From NCBI GenBank assembly GCA_965208815.1, contig OZ242357.1:3534001-3598000 (forward strand): DNA of 64,000 nt. Direction: 5' to 3'. Source of the stretch: Bin55 sp009840545 (GTDB lineage Bacteria > Pseudomonadota > Gammaproteobacteria > Pseudomonadales > Azotimanducaceae). Made by a program: the position numbers and the translations under genes. Numbering within the stretch: the first letter of the stretch is position 1; each line of letters opens with the position of its first letter. Below the pieces are notes generated by a model, which saw only the letters and a program-made list of their open reading frames with translations, did not search any database and was not told the origin of the DNA. This document shows, piece after piece, positions 51,138 through 60,090 of this stretch.

Positions 51138-51539
51138 CTAATCGTCCAAACAGGCAAAAATCAGGTCCCTTCGATTCGCAATCCCAATTGGGTCGCGTGA
51201 TTCATTCGTAACTACTGCTTGTGATAGATCTAGACTTGCCAGTAGCCGTGTTGCATAAGCCACTTTCATACGCGCTGGTAGTGTGACTATGGGTTTGGAC
51301 ATGATTTCGAACACGTAAGTCCTGTCTGGAGGCTTGTGCTTTCCAATGACCTCTCGTGCAACGTCGGCAACCGTTACCAATCCGATTTCGTCGTCTTCGT
51401 CGTTGCGATCCACAATTAAAGAGTTAACGTCGTGCTGCTTCAAGAGCGAAATGGCTTCATGTACGGTCGCATCTCGGTGGATTGAGTAAAAAGTCTTAGA
51501 CATGTAGTCCTCGACTCTAGGCACGGTGTCGTCAGTCAT
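51138..51539 (-). CDS. CBS-domain-pair protein
   Basis: A 133-residue protein made of two CBS motifs ('DATVHEAISLLKQHDVNSLI', 'VTVADVAREVIG', 'RMKVAYATRLLASLDLSQAV'). CBS pairs bind adenosyl nucleotides and regulate enzymes or transporters. It overlaps the P-II-like gene by 4 bases (ATGA) and so is tied to the DUF1538 transporter-like genes upstream. Confidence 0.88.
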   Translation of the reverse strand: MTDDTVPRVEDYMSKTFYSIHRDATVHEAISLLKQHDVNSLIVDRNDEDDEIGLVTVADVAREVIGKHKPPDRTYVFEIMSKPIVTLPARMKVAYATRLLASLDLSQAVVTNESRDPIGIANRRDLIFACLDD

Positions 51540-51883
51540 GTGTCGTCGTCCATGGATTCAAGAATGTAGGGCAACTGAGACTGTAACCCGACAGCGTCCT
51601 CAATGGCAAGTTGGATGGCAATTCCCGATCCAGGCTCGTCGTCAAAATCACAGATTTCGCTTATGCAATTCAAAATATTCCGAGAACAGCTCTCTGATGC
51701 AACGAACAGTAGAGCGGTTCGAACAAGTGTGAGGTCCAGTCCAAAGAAGGTCTTGGTAGCCTTCAATCCTTCGCCTCGAACGTCATTGAGAACGGTTGCT
51801 CCAGTTGCACCCGCCTTGCGTGCCGCCTCAATGATTTCGTCGGATTTGTCAATCGACACGAAGGCAATGATTAGCTTGAGCAT
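51536..51883 (-). CDS. P-II-like signalling protein
   Basis: A 115-residue protein with a P-II-type ferredoxin fold pattern ('MLKLIIAFVSIDKSDEIIEA', 'ATGATVLNDVRGEGL', 'SGIAIQLAIEDAVGL'). P-II proteins sense 2-oxoglutarate or adenyl nucleotides and bind membrane transporters. The T-loop tyrosine of GlnB/GlnK is not evident. It sits 4 bp after a DUF1538 membrane protein gene, suggesting control of that transporter. Confidence 0.8.
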   Translation of the reverse strand: MLKLIIAFVSIDKSDEIIEAARKAGATGATVLNDVRGEGLKATKTFFGLDLTLVRTALLFVASESCSRNILNCISEICDFDDEPGSGIAIQLAIEDAVGLQSQLPYILESMDDDT

Positions 51884-51887
51884 GAAA

Positions 51888-52664
51888 TCATTCCTCTAAT
51901 CCAGGTTGGTCGTTCTTTTTCTTACCTAGTCTTGAGACGATCAATGAGTATCCCAGCACAGTCATAATGGGAAAAGCACATGTGAATGCGATTAGTCCAA
52001 ATCCATCAACTAGTGGACTTCGACCGGGTACATTGCTCGCCAGTCCCAATCCCAATGCGGCGACTACAGGAACCGTTACAGTCGATGTGGTAACCCCGCC
52101 GCTGTCGTAGGCTAGCGGCATAATCGTGCGGTTGGAAAAGATCGTCAGAATCATTACGACAATATAGATTCCCATGATATACCACTGTAGTGGCGTACCT
52201 GTTACGATTCGAAAGCAGCCCAACGAAACTCCGATTGCCGCTCCAAAGGCCACCGCGATTCTCAATCCCCACGCATCAATCGTGCCGCCAGATGCGGTCT
52301 GAGCCTTCATCGACACTGCGATGAGAGCAGGTTCTGCTACTGCCGTGGCGAAACCGATCGCTGCCGCGAATGCGTAGACCATCATGTAATCCATCCATCG
52401 GACCTGATCGACGTTGGTGGCACCACTCGATGAAGTCAATTGCGCCGCCATAGTCTCGCCAATGGGGAAGAGCGCGTCGTTCAATCCGACTAGGAAGAGC
52501 GAAAGACCTAAGACGACCAAAACGAAACCAGTAATGATTTGTTTAAGTCGTGGTAGTCGTTGCCGGAGAACAAGAACTTGGAATACGACAAGTATCACCA
52601 CGATCGGAACAACATCCCTCAGCGTGGAACCCAACGAATTGGCCAGATCCAGTAGAAGGCTCAT
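51888..52664 (-). CDS. DUF1538 membrane protein B
   Basis: A 258-residue polytopic membrane protein (about seven helices). Family motifs 'FATAVAEPALIAVSMKAQT', 'LAYDSGGVTTSTVTVP' and 'LVDGFGLIAF' are shared with the upstream gene. DUF1538 is an uncharacterised family that looks like a permease. Start ATG 52664 is 1 bp from the neighbouring stop. Together with the next gene it may form a heterodimeric transporter. Confidence 0.88.
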   Translation of the reverse strand: MSLLLDLANSLGSTLRDVVPIVVILVVFQVLVLRQRLPRLKQIITGFVLVVLGLSLFLVGLNDALFPIGETMAAQLTSSSGATNVDQVRWMDYMMVYAFAAAIGFATAVAEPALIAVSMKAQTASGGTIDAWGLRIAVAFGAAIGVSLGCFRIVTGTPLQWYIMGIYIVVMILTIFSNRTIMPLAYDSGGVTTSTVTVPVVAALGLGLASNVPGRSPLVDGFGLIAFTCAFPIMTVLGYSLIVSRLGKKKNDQPGLEE

Positions 52665-52665
52665 G

Positions 52666-53400
52666 TCAGCTGACCATCCCGTACACCAGAACGAAGATCA
52701 TCGGTGTAATGCTTGCGAACGCAATGAGTCCAAATCCATCAACCATGGGGTTGCGCCCTCTGATGCTGGATGCCAGGCCAACACCGAGCGCTGTGAGCAA
52801 AGGCACGGTAATAGTGCTTGTCGTTACGCCTCCTGAGTCGTATGCGATTCCGATGATTTCACGAGGCGCTAAGAACGTAAGGCAAGTCACGATTGCGTAC
52901 CCTGAAATGATCATTACATGAATAGGCCATCCTTTAAGTATTCGAAACACACCAATGACTACTGCTGTTCCAACGGAAAGTGCCACAACGATTCGAAGAC
53001 TGAAAGCATAGGATGCGCGTACGTTCTCGTTATCAGCAATATGACCAGATTGGGCAACGACACTAGCAGCTTCAGTTGCTACAGCCATGAGTGCCGGTTC
53101 GGCAACGGTAGTACCGAATCCAAGGCAGAACGCAAAGCTCAGTAGAGCCACAACACTACTCTTCTTAGCAAATGCCTGTGCGATTGCCTCTCCAAGGGGA
53201 AATAAGCCGCTTTCGAGACCGTGGATGAAGAGAGCAAGTCCCAATACGACGCAAACTAGACCTACAAGTGTGTCTGCCAGATTCGGAAAGGGTTGCTGTA
53301 GAACCACGATCTGGAAAAACGCGATGACAACGATGATGGGGGCTAGGTCGCGAAACGCATTGAGTATGCGCCTTGCAAGTGCCTTGAAGACTATTGTCAC
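52666..53400 (-). CDS. DUF1538 membrane protein A
   Basis: A 244-residue polytopic membrane protein with 'FGTTVAEPALMAVATEAAS', 'IAYDSGGVTTSTITVP' and 'MVDGFGLIAF', clearly paralogous to the downstream gene. It starts with GTG and is the first gene of a four-gene operon (two DUF1538, P-II-like, CBS). Transport is inferred from the topology and the attached signalling proteins; the substrate is unknown. Confidence 0.86.
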   Translation of the reverse strand: MTIVFKALARRILNAFRDLAPIIVVIAFFQIVVLQQPFPNLADTLVGLVCVVLGLALFIHGLESGLFPLGEAIAQAFAKKSSVVALLSFAFCLGFGTTVAEPALMAVATEAASVVAQSGHIADNENVRASYAFSLRIVVALSVGTAVVIGVFRILKGWPIHVMIISGYAIVTCLTFLAPREIIGIAYDSGGVTTSTITVPLLTALGVGLASSIRGRNPMVDGFGLIAFASITPMIFVLVYGMVS

Positions 53401-53604
53401 GAAACTGTACTTTGGGGCTGTTGCGCCAATCTATAGGAGCGGCACTAGGTGGTTTGGTGTGAGACAATCCAAAGAGGAGTGCCGGCGCCCCATTGAGGGA
53501 TTCTAACAGGTCGCATACTTTCTTGGAGCTGAATTTGCGCGCTACGTCTTAGTCCTGCACGCACAAGAAAGCATTCGCAGGTGTGCGGGAAGGAAGAATT
53601 TCCG

Positions 53605-54066
53605 TCAAGGGTTCGTTCGTCTTCTGAACTGTACGATGTTGTCTGCCTTGACCTCGACATGTTGCGGTTTGATCGCAATTTCAAAGGTGTACATCTCCAT
53701 TCCATGTCGCAGAAATCCTCTTACACCGAGAACTTCTGGCATGGTGAAGAGAGTCGCAGCGACTTGGGTGGTACTGTCTCGGTCACCCAAGAGTGCTAAG
53801 TGAGGAATGCTGTCTAGTTTGGCCGTACCGATAAAGTCTATCTGAGATCCCATGATGGTCATGTCATAGAGACCCGTTTCGTTGCGAGCTAGCCAAACAC
53901 CAAACTCGTACCGAGCCGAAGTCTCGGTCTTGGCGTCAATGTCCAATGCGTATCGATCTTCCTGTTGATCACTGACGATGCACTCGCCCGTGAAATGAAC
54001 CAAATTCGAGTCGGTTGTAGCGCGCCAAGAACCGCTAATTGACCATACGCCCGGATTGAGTATCAC
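53605..54066 (-). CDS. Conserved-looking hypothetical protein, beta-rich
   Basis: A 153-residue protein, GTG start, no signal peptide. The pattern alternates strands ('YALDIDAKTETSARYEFGVW', 'MYTFEIAIKPQHVEVKADNI'), suggesting a lipocalin- or barrel-like beta fold. No family recognised. It lies 60 bp downstream of the DUF5916 gene's start-distal end on the same strand and may be co-transcribed with it. It could be a real but lineage-restricted gene. Confidence 0.5.
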   Translation of the reverse strand: MILNPGVWSISGSWRATTDSNLVHFTGECIVSDQQEDRYALDIDAKTETSARYEFGVWLARNETGLYDMTIMGSQIDFIGTAKLDSIPHLALLGDRDSTTQVAATLFTMPEVLGVRGFLRHGMEMYTFEIAIKPQHVEVKADNIVQFRRRTNP

Positions 54067-54126
54067 TTCTTCGAATTAGCTTGAGATAGATGGGAAGACT
54101 GTAGCAGGTCTCAAATTCTAGATTAC

Positions 54127-56610
54127 TCAGTTAACTCCGAGATGGTGTCGAATCTTGAATGCGACTTGCTCGGAGTTAGGTCTACTGAAAGTGTCCTGAA
54201 AGATCTCTGCGAAACTTTGATCAATAGGATTTGGCAGCGAGGCGTTACGTGTATATACCAAGAATAGGTCAGACATCGGAGCCAAGGACCAGTGGTAGCG
54301 AAACTGTAAATTGAGGCGAGAAATTGCAAAGTCGTCAGACTTGCTAACAGTTGTACCAATGTCTCTAAGCTTCGTGCCCGTTTCTGGCAAGTGCAAGGAG
54401 GTGTGAGCGTATGCTTTCACTGCACTCCATTGCATGTCAAAGCGAAGATATTGCTTTGCGCTGAGGAAGAAGTTAACAACCAGTTGTGGTGTCCAGAAAT
54501 CGGATGAGTAGACAACGAACCTGCGATTCCCACGAAATAGCAACCATCCATCGCGCGAATTGAAACTTAGGTTTAGGTAGGACGAAAACCTATCAGATGG
54601 TCGGAAGATGATCGATCCACTCGCCGAGTATCGGTTTCCGTCTGCGTAATCTGTCTGCCATGCTGAGCGAAGGCTGTAGTAAAACGGTTTCGATGAATCC
54701 GATTGATAGCGAATACCAATGTCTTTTCGAGAGCTGATCGTGAACGAACCATTGCCGTAGCTATTCCGGTCGTCGATGGTTTCCGGACGGTATTCTGCTT
54801 GAATACGGAATTCTGTGAGGTTGTGAAATTCCAGCTCCCAGGAGACGTTTACGCCGCGGCTCGTAGTCTCACCTCTCGAATTCCAACCCGTACCCACGGA
54901 GACTCGTGTCGAAACCTCTCGAAATAGGTCCCACCCCTGCTGTCGCATGCGGAATCGGTAGCGCAAGGCATTTTGGTCGTTGCGACCTAGGTAGCCCATG
55001 TCGTTGAGATTCAAAGAGCGGTCAAAACTCTCAACCACAAACTCATGGGAAATTCGACGGTCCTGATAGTAGTTAATGTCCACAAACCCGCCAGCGCCGA
55101 TCCCGCTTTCCGTGTCGGATCGAAGTAGCTGTCCGTCTACTCTCAGTTTTCCGGATTCGTTACCGTAATGGAAGTCCATTCCTTGGGTGTATGACTCGAG
55201 ATCGGAGTGGTCTAAAGCTGTAGCCAGAAGCCCAATTGCTCGATAGTCTCCGTTAGATCGCTCGAGAAGCACTCTGCTAACGGCAAAATTCCTGCCGGAT
55301 TGACCAACAGAAATCTCGTTGCCGTAGTCGTCTTCGCCAAAAAATCGAGTATCTCTCTCCGAAGCGGTCAATACTCCGTAGCGTAATGAACCAGCGTGGC
55401 CTGTAAGTTTCGCCGCTCCTATTAATTCGGACGGCTGTTGAAACTGAAAGTGATCAAATGTGGCTTCGCCGGGCAATTGTGGAAAGATCGGTCGTTGACC
55501 GATTCGCCGGGTATGAAGCAGCATGACGGACGGATTGGATGACCAGGAGCTTGCTCTTGCTGTGGGGACAAAGATCTCCTGACCCTCTAAAAAGAACAAT
55601 CTTTTCTCGGGAAAGAACGTTTCGACTGCTGTCAGATTGATAACTACATCATCAGGCTCGACAGTGCCGAAGTCAGGATTTAGCGAGGCAGTCACTTGAA
55701 AATTTGTCGAGGGACGCCAGAAAACGTCCGCTCCGACGTTATAGTTGTTCTGCATTCCAGGTGTGTCCACAAAGTGCCTATGCGCAGAAGCCGCATACGG
55801 GAAGAAACTCAACTGCTGCCTAGGATTAACCCGTTCGAGGACAATGGGCTGGAAACTAGAAAGGAACTTCGAACTCGAGCTTGTCAGTCCAGGCCAGGCA
55901 AACCGCCCGTCCATGTAAGCCACCCTTCGTGATGCGTAGATTCCCATTCTTCGAACTCCGTCGGTATGGGGCATGCTAACGATGGACCAGGGTATGAAGA
56001 ACTCGGCTGACCATCCGTACTCGGTTCTTGCAGTGGCTCCTCGCCACGCACCATCCCAATTTGAACTGAACTGTCTCTCTGGTTGAACAGTTCCATCTGC
56101 TCGACTCCCGCCTAGGTTGAGTTGGAACCAATTCCCGTATCTCCCTTCGCCAGACGTGTCAAGACCAAGCATGATGTAGTCACGAGTGAGAAAGCCCTGG
56201 TCGGGAGCAGAAAGTCGTTGAATCAACGAATCCGGATCTTGGTGCATGTTTGCCGAAACATAGAGTCCGCGATTGTCACAGAACATGCGCACTTCTGTCA
56301 CTAGTGGTGCAGGTTCGAGAGTCTCTGGGTTAGTTACGACAAAATCGTCATGGACTTCGACCAATTCCCATATTGGTTCGTTGAGAATTCCATCGATAGC
56401 GATGTCTGGGTTGCCTTCCACTCGATGCACCAGAATTCCGGGATCGGAATCGGACATCGCGGTTACGGGAGATTCGGCGAGTGTCGCATCGGACGTTAGG
56501 AGGAGCATTGCAGCGCAACGCACGACCCAGACGTGCAAGAGTCTCACAGAGCAAACAAATCGGGAGGCAGAAGGCAGTTTACATTGATTTGAATGCAATT
56601 GCAAACTCAA
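54127..56610 (-). CDS. DUF5916 outer-membrane protein with CBM9-like N-terminus
   Basis: A ~827-residue protein: signal-like region ending 'SDATLAES', an N-terminal CBM9-type domain ('IDGILNEPIWELVEVHDDFV', 'VTEVRMFCDNRGLYVSANMH', 'WSAEFFIPWSIV'), then the DUF5916 barrel region ('GADVFWRPSTNFQVTASLNP', 'FFPEKRLFFLEGQEIF'). Members are outer-membrane beta-barrels of unknown substrate. The start is uncertain: TTG 56610 opens the frame, but GTG 56547 gives a cleaner signal peptide. Confidence 0.82.
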   Translation of the reverse strand: MSLQLHSNQCKLPSASRFVCSVRLLHVWVVRCAAMLLLTSDATLAESPVTAMSDSDPGILVHRVEGNPDIAIDGILNEPIWELVEVHDDFVVTNPETLEPAPLVTEVRMFCDNRGLYVSANMHQDPDSLIQRLSAPDQGFLTRDYIMLGLDTSGEGRYGNWFQLNLGGSRADGTVQPERQFSSNWDGAWRGATARTEYGWSAEFFIPWSIVSMPHTDGVRRMGIYASRRVAYMDGRFAWPGLTSSSSKFLSSFQPIVLERVNPRQQLSFFPYAASAHRHFVDTPGMQNNYNVGADVFWRPSTNFQVTASLNPDFGTVEPDDVVINLTAVETFFPEKRLFFLEGQEIFVPTARASSWSSNPSVMLLHTRRIGQRPIFPQLPGEATFDHFQFQQPSELIGAAKLTGHAGSLRYGVLTASERDTRFFGEDDYGNEISVGQSGRNFAVSRVLLERSNGDYRAIGLLATALDHSDLESYTQGMDFHYGNESGKLRVDGQLLRSDTESGIGAGGFVDINYYQDRRISHEFVVESFDRSLNLNDMGYLGRNDQNALRYRFRMRQQGWDLFREVSTRVSVGTGWNSRGETTSRGVNVSWELEFHNLTEFRIQAEYRPETIDDRNSYGNGSFTISSRKDIGIRYQSDSSKPFYYSLRSAWQTDYADGNRYSASGSIIFRPSDRFSSYLNLSFNSRDGWLLFRGNRRFVVYSSDFWTPQLVVNFFLSAKQYLRFDMQWSAVKAYAHTSLHLPETGTKLRDIGTTVSKSDDFAISRLNLQFRYHWSLAPMSDLFLVYTRNASLPNPIDQSFAEIFQDTFSRPNSEQVAFKIRHHLGVN

Positions 56611-57139
56611 GGGTACGATCTAATACCTTGACAAACCCAGTTGTCGTCGTCATGATGAATCGATAATACTGATAAAAACCTAATTAATTCAACGACTAAC
56701 AGAGCTTTCTAACTTTCTATGCCTCTGACAGCATTGGTTTGACCGGCATTTGTTTGTTGCAGGTCAACAAGGCGTCAATCAAGTGTCCACACCTGCTGTA
56801 ACGGCCGAGAACCTCCGACTTCATAGGCATCGAAACGTCACTCTTGCTTTGTGTCTTGGTGGAGTCTCTCAATTCTCACTTCCAGACTCTTTCCGGTCTG
56901 AAGTAAATTCGTGCTACAAATTCCGGTTTCAATCAACGAGATTGGGGGAATGCCTGAGCTCGAACCAAGGTGTTTTGAAAAGGTGGAATAGAGGTGGAAT
57001 GACTTGAAGCCATTACAATCTACTAGTTCAAAACGACCTTTCTAGAGGGTGTCAGATTGCGTCTATTCGCTCTAAACAACCGCAAGCTCGCAAGTCCAGA
57101 CTCGCTTATTGTGGATTGGAAGTTGAGGAGGGATAACTG
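56611..57139. other. 529-bp intergenic region upstream of the sqd operon
   Basis: A long divergent gap between the DUF5916 gene and sqdB. It holds a TTGACA near 56628, the direct-repeat/-10 element listed separately, and the sqdB ribosome site GAGGAGGG (57125-57132). A plus-strand open frame at 56750-57007 is not convincing as a gene. No RNA gene is recognised. Confidence 0.5.
56981..57019 (+). promoter_or_regulatory. Candidate activator-type promoter of the sqd operon
   Basis: AGGTGGAAT occurs twice (56981-56989 and 56992-57000) with an 11-bp period. TACAAT (57014-57019) follows after 13 bases and has no good -35. An 11-bp direct repeat placed over the -35 region is the arrangement used by OmpR/PhoB-family regulators, although the sequence is not a consensus Pho box. 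Confidence 0.4.
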
Positions 57140-58360
57140 ATGCGCATAGCTGTTTTTGGAGGAGATGGGTTCATTGGATGGCCCACATGCGTGCATCTAT
57201 CGAGTCTCGGACACGACATTTCGATCGTTGACAACCTTAGCAGGAGGCGCATCGACGTAGAGTTAGGAGTCCAATCCCTGACTCCCATGGACTCCATTCA
57301 GGAACGTCTTCGAATCTGGAAACAGGTTACTGGACGCTCGATTCGATTTGAACTGCTGGACATTGCGGATGACTACTTTCGTACTCGGCATTGGTTAGAC
57401 GGTTACCGACCAGATGCCATCATTCATCTAGCACAGCAACGTGCTGCTCCCTATTCGATGAAAAGTGATTGGCATAAGACCTATACGGTCAACAACAATG
57501 TCAATGCGACTCACAATCTGCTGAACGCTCTGGTTGACCTCAAGATGGATGCGCATTTTGTCCACATGGGAACTATGGGAGTCTACGGGTATAGCGACAT
57601 AGGAGCCACCATTCCCGAGGGCTACCTAGATGTGGGTATTCAGGACGATCTCGGTAATCTGATTTCGAAAGAAATCCTCTACCCAGCAAACCCCGGTAGC
57701 GTCTATCACATGACAAAGTGTCTGGATCAGCTGATGTTTGCGTTCTATGCGAAAAACGACTCACTTCGAATTACTGACCTGCATCAAGGAGTGGTGTGGG
57801 GTACGCACACAAGCCAAACCCGACTCCACGACCAGTTGGTCAATCGGTTCGACTACGATGGTGACTACGGAACGGTCTTGAACCGTTTTTTGATTGAGGC
57901 GGCGATTGGACATCCTCTAACTGTTCACGGTACTGGTGGTCAGACGAGAGCTTTCATTCACATTCAAGATTCAGTACGGTGCATAGAGATCGCTTTAAAC
58001 AATCCTCCTGAACGCGGGGAGCGACCCAAGATCTTCAATCAAATGACTGAAACGTTTCGTATTCGGGACTTGGCGAAGCTTGTTTCTGAGATGAGTGGCG
58101 CAGAGATTCTCCATGTGCCGAATCCCCGCAAAGAAGCAGCTAAAAACGATCTCAAGGTGTCCAATGAACAATTTTTGGAATTGGGACTGAAACCAACAAC
58201 GTTGAAAGTCGGAATGTTAGAGGAACTTGTGGATGTGGCTCGGAAATTTGCACATCGCATCGATCAATCCAAAATACCGGCACAATCGGCTTGGACTCCG
58301 GAGCTCCAGAGTCAGATCTCCTCGATCGTTGATCTAGGTAAAGCATCTCGCAAGGCGTGA
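57140..58360 (+). CDS. sqdB: UDP-sulfoquinovose synthase SqdB
   Basis: A 406-residue SDR-type enzyme that adds sulfite to UDP-glucose to form UDP-sulfoquinovose. Blocks match SQD1/SqdB closely: 'FGGDGFIGWPTCVHL', 'IVDNLSRRRIDVELGVQSLT', 'QQRAAPYSMK', 'VYTVNNN'-like 'TYTVNNNVNATHNLL', 'HMGTMGVYG', 'GVVWGTHT', 'GTVLNRFLIEAAIGHPLTVH' and 'GTGGQTRAFIHI'. A strong ribosome site GAGGAGGG lies 7 bases upstream. First gene of a three-gene operon. Confidence 0.93.
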   Translation: MRIAVFGGDGFIGWPTCVHLSSLGHDISIVDNLSRRRIDVELGVQSLTPMDSIQERLRIWKQVTGRSIRFELLDIADDYFRTRHWLDGYRPDAIIHLAQQRAAPYSMKSDWHKTYTVNNNVNATHNLLNALVDLKMDAHFVHMGTMGVYGYSDIGATIPEGYLDVGIQDDLGNLISKEILYPANPGSVYHMTKCLDQLMFAFYAKNDSLRITDLHQGVVWGTHTSQTRLHDQLVNRFDYDGDYGTVLNRFLIEAAIGHPLTVHGTGGQTRAFIHIQDSVRCIEIALNNPPERGERPKIFNQMTETFRIRDLAKLVSEMSGAEILHVPNPRKEAAKNDLKVSNEQFLELGLKPTTLKVGMLEELVDVARKFAHRIDQSKIPAQSAWTPELQSQISSIVDLGKASRKA

Positions 58361-58363
58361 ACC

Positions 58364-59164
58364 ATGTCTGAAGCGTTCGTGACACTAGTTACGAACGAAG
58401 ACTACGTCCTCGGTGCGTTAGCACTCGCTCGTTCAATACGGTTGTCAAATCCAGATCAACGACTTGTCGTGATGGCCACTAGGACCGACGTCGATCTCGA
58501 ATCCTTAGAACGCGTCGGTTGTGATGTACGTCTTGTGCAACGCATCCCGGTGTCAGACGAGTTTGAAGAGCGGCACGCTCGCTCCGCATTGCATGCAGCA
58601 GCACCGTATACCAAAGGGCTGAAACCCAAATTTCACGATCCACTCGATAACTTCTGCAAGCTTCGACTGTGGGAGTACGAGGAATTCGAGCGAATTGTCT
58701 TCTTGGATGCCGACATCATTGTTGTCAAGGACATTACCAAATTGTTTGGCTATCCCGAGTTCGCGGCTGCTCCCAATCTGTATGAGACATTGAACGATAT
58801 GCATAGGTTGAATTCCGGAGTATTTGTCGCAGAGCCATCAAAGCGCACTTTTGCAACGATGGTGGAGAGTCTAGACATACCAGGAAAGTTTTGGCGGCGA
58901 ACGGATCAGACGTTTCTTGAGGCGTATTTTCCCGATTGGCACGGCCTACCTTATGTATTCAATGCTCTTCAATATATTTACTTCAATCTCCCTGAACTTT
59001 GGAGGTGGGAGTCAATTCGCGTAGTTCACTATCAGTACGAGAAACCTTGGGAAAAGGACCATCCAAGAACTCGCGAACTGAAACCTCTGATTGATCTTTG
59101 GTACTCCATTTTGGAAGGAGGCCCTATACCCGAAAAACTTGACCCCAGCTTCAGTCCCAAATGA
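58364..59164 (+). CDS. sqdD: GT8 glycogenin-like glycosyltransferase (SqdD-like)
   Basis: A 266-residue GT8 protein with 'FVTLVTNEDYVLGALALARS', the DxD motif 'RIVFLDADIIVVKD' and 'RLNSGVFVAEPS'. In Rhodobacter sphaeroides the sqdBDC operon encodes SqdD, a glycogenin-related transferase used in sulfolipid synthesis. Position right after sqdB supports the same role here: moving sulfoquinovose to a lipid acceptor. It starts 3 bp after sqdB; its stop overlaps the next start. Confidence 0.8.
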   Translation: MSEAFVTLVTNEDYVLGALALARSIRLSNPDQRLVVMATRTDVDLESLERVGCDVRLVQRIPVSDEFEERHARSALHAAAPYTKGLKPKFHDPLDNFCKLRLWEYEEFERIVFLDADIIVVKDITKLFGYPEFAAAPNLYETLNDMHRLNSGVFVAEPSKRTFATMVESLDIPGKFWRRTDQTFLEAYFPDWHGLPYVFNALQYIYFNLPELWRWESIRVVHYQYEKPWEKDHPRTRELKPLIDLWYSILEGGPIPEKLDPSFSPK

Positions 59165-60090
59165 GGGTAGCTGTAACGGGTGGTACAGGTTTGGTGGGTC
59201 GATTCGTTGTAGACGATCTGCTGCTCAACGGTCACGATGTCCGTGTACTTGCTCGATCTCTTGCTGGAAAAGAGAGTTTTGCGGCACGAAAGAACCTAAT
59301 TGACTTTTGCGTTGGCGACATGAACGACACCGAGTCGATTGACTCGTTGGTTTTCGATCGTGATGCGGTAGTTCACACAGCTTTATCGCATTTGCCAGGT
59401 CGTTTTCGAGGTGGAGAAGGCGACGATCCAGTTGGTTTTTGGAGAGCAAACTTTATTGGAACCGTAAGTCTCATCGAACGTGCGATGCGGGCAGGAGTCC
59501 ATCGGGTTGTGCTGCTTTCTTCTCGAGCGGTTTTTGATGGCCTGAATTTTCAGTCAGAAGAAATCTACGATCACGAGTTGCCGCGTCCAACAACTCACTA
59601 TGGCTTAGTTAAAGCGTCAAGTGAACAACTGGCTCAACTCTACGAGGGCATCGATATTTGTTCACTTCGACCGACTGGAATCTACGGATTAACGGTTCCC
59701 GTTTCGAATACAAAGTGGTGGAAGTTGTTGACCAATCACATCAACGGTTCGGGTGACGTAGCCGTTGACCGGTCAAGCCGAACCGAGGTTCATGGATCAG
59801 ACGTCGCTAGTGCGGTTTCGCTTCTTCTAAGTTCGCACGACACAGACATTCGGGGTAAGTCTTTCAATTGCACGGACATAGTCACAAGCGAGCAGCGCGT
59901 ATTGGAACTTGCTCGAAGAATTGTGAATGAAGGTCCGAATCCACCGACAGATGATTTGCCGCCAGTGGAGAAACCAAGGAACACAATGAACTCAAGCGGT
60001 TTGAAGTCCTTGGGATGGCGGCCCGGTGGACCCCCGAAGCTACTGGATACGTTGTCTGAAATTGTCGAGCTCGCTGGTTTGCGGCGCTAG
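59161..60090 (+). CDS. sqdC: NAD-dependent epimerase/dehydratase (SqdC-like)
   Basis: A 309-residue extended SDR: 'MRVAVTGGTGLVGRFVVDDL', 'LLSSRAVFDG' and an active-site YxxxK ('THYGLVKASSEQLAQ'). Its location as the third gene after sqdB and a GT8 gene matches R. sphaeroides sqdBDC, where SqdC is an SDR-related protein. The exact step of SqdC is not established. ATGA overlap with the preceding stop. It converges on the HAD gene with a 4-base overlap. Confidence 0.72.
   Translation: MRVAVTGGTGLVGRFVVDDLLLNGHDVRVLARSLAGKESFAARKNLIDFCVGDMNDTESIDSLVFDRDAVVHTALSHLPGRFRGGEGDDPVGFWRANFIGTVSLIERAMRAGVHRVVLLSSRAVFDGLNFQSEEIYDHELPRPTTHYGLVKASSEQLAQLYEGIDICSLRPTGIYGLTVPVSNTKWWKLLTNHINGSGDVAVDRSSRTEVHGSDVASAVSLLLSSHDTDIRGKSFNCTDIVTSEQRVLELARRIVNEGPNPPTDDLPPVEKPRNTMNSSGLKSLGWRPGGPPKLLDTLSEIVELAGLRR

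Noticed and set aside
56750..57007. Possible 85-residue plus-strand gene in the gap before sqdB
   Set aside because: No ribosome site, atypical composition, and it overlaps the predicted sqd regulatory repeats.
57040..57075. Canonical Pho box upstream of sqdB
   Set aside because: GTGTCAG followed by CGTCTAT has the right spacing, but the second half matches the consensus poorly.
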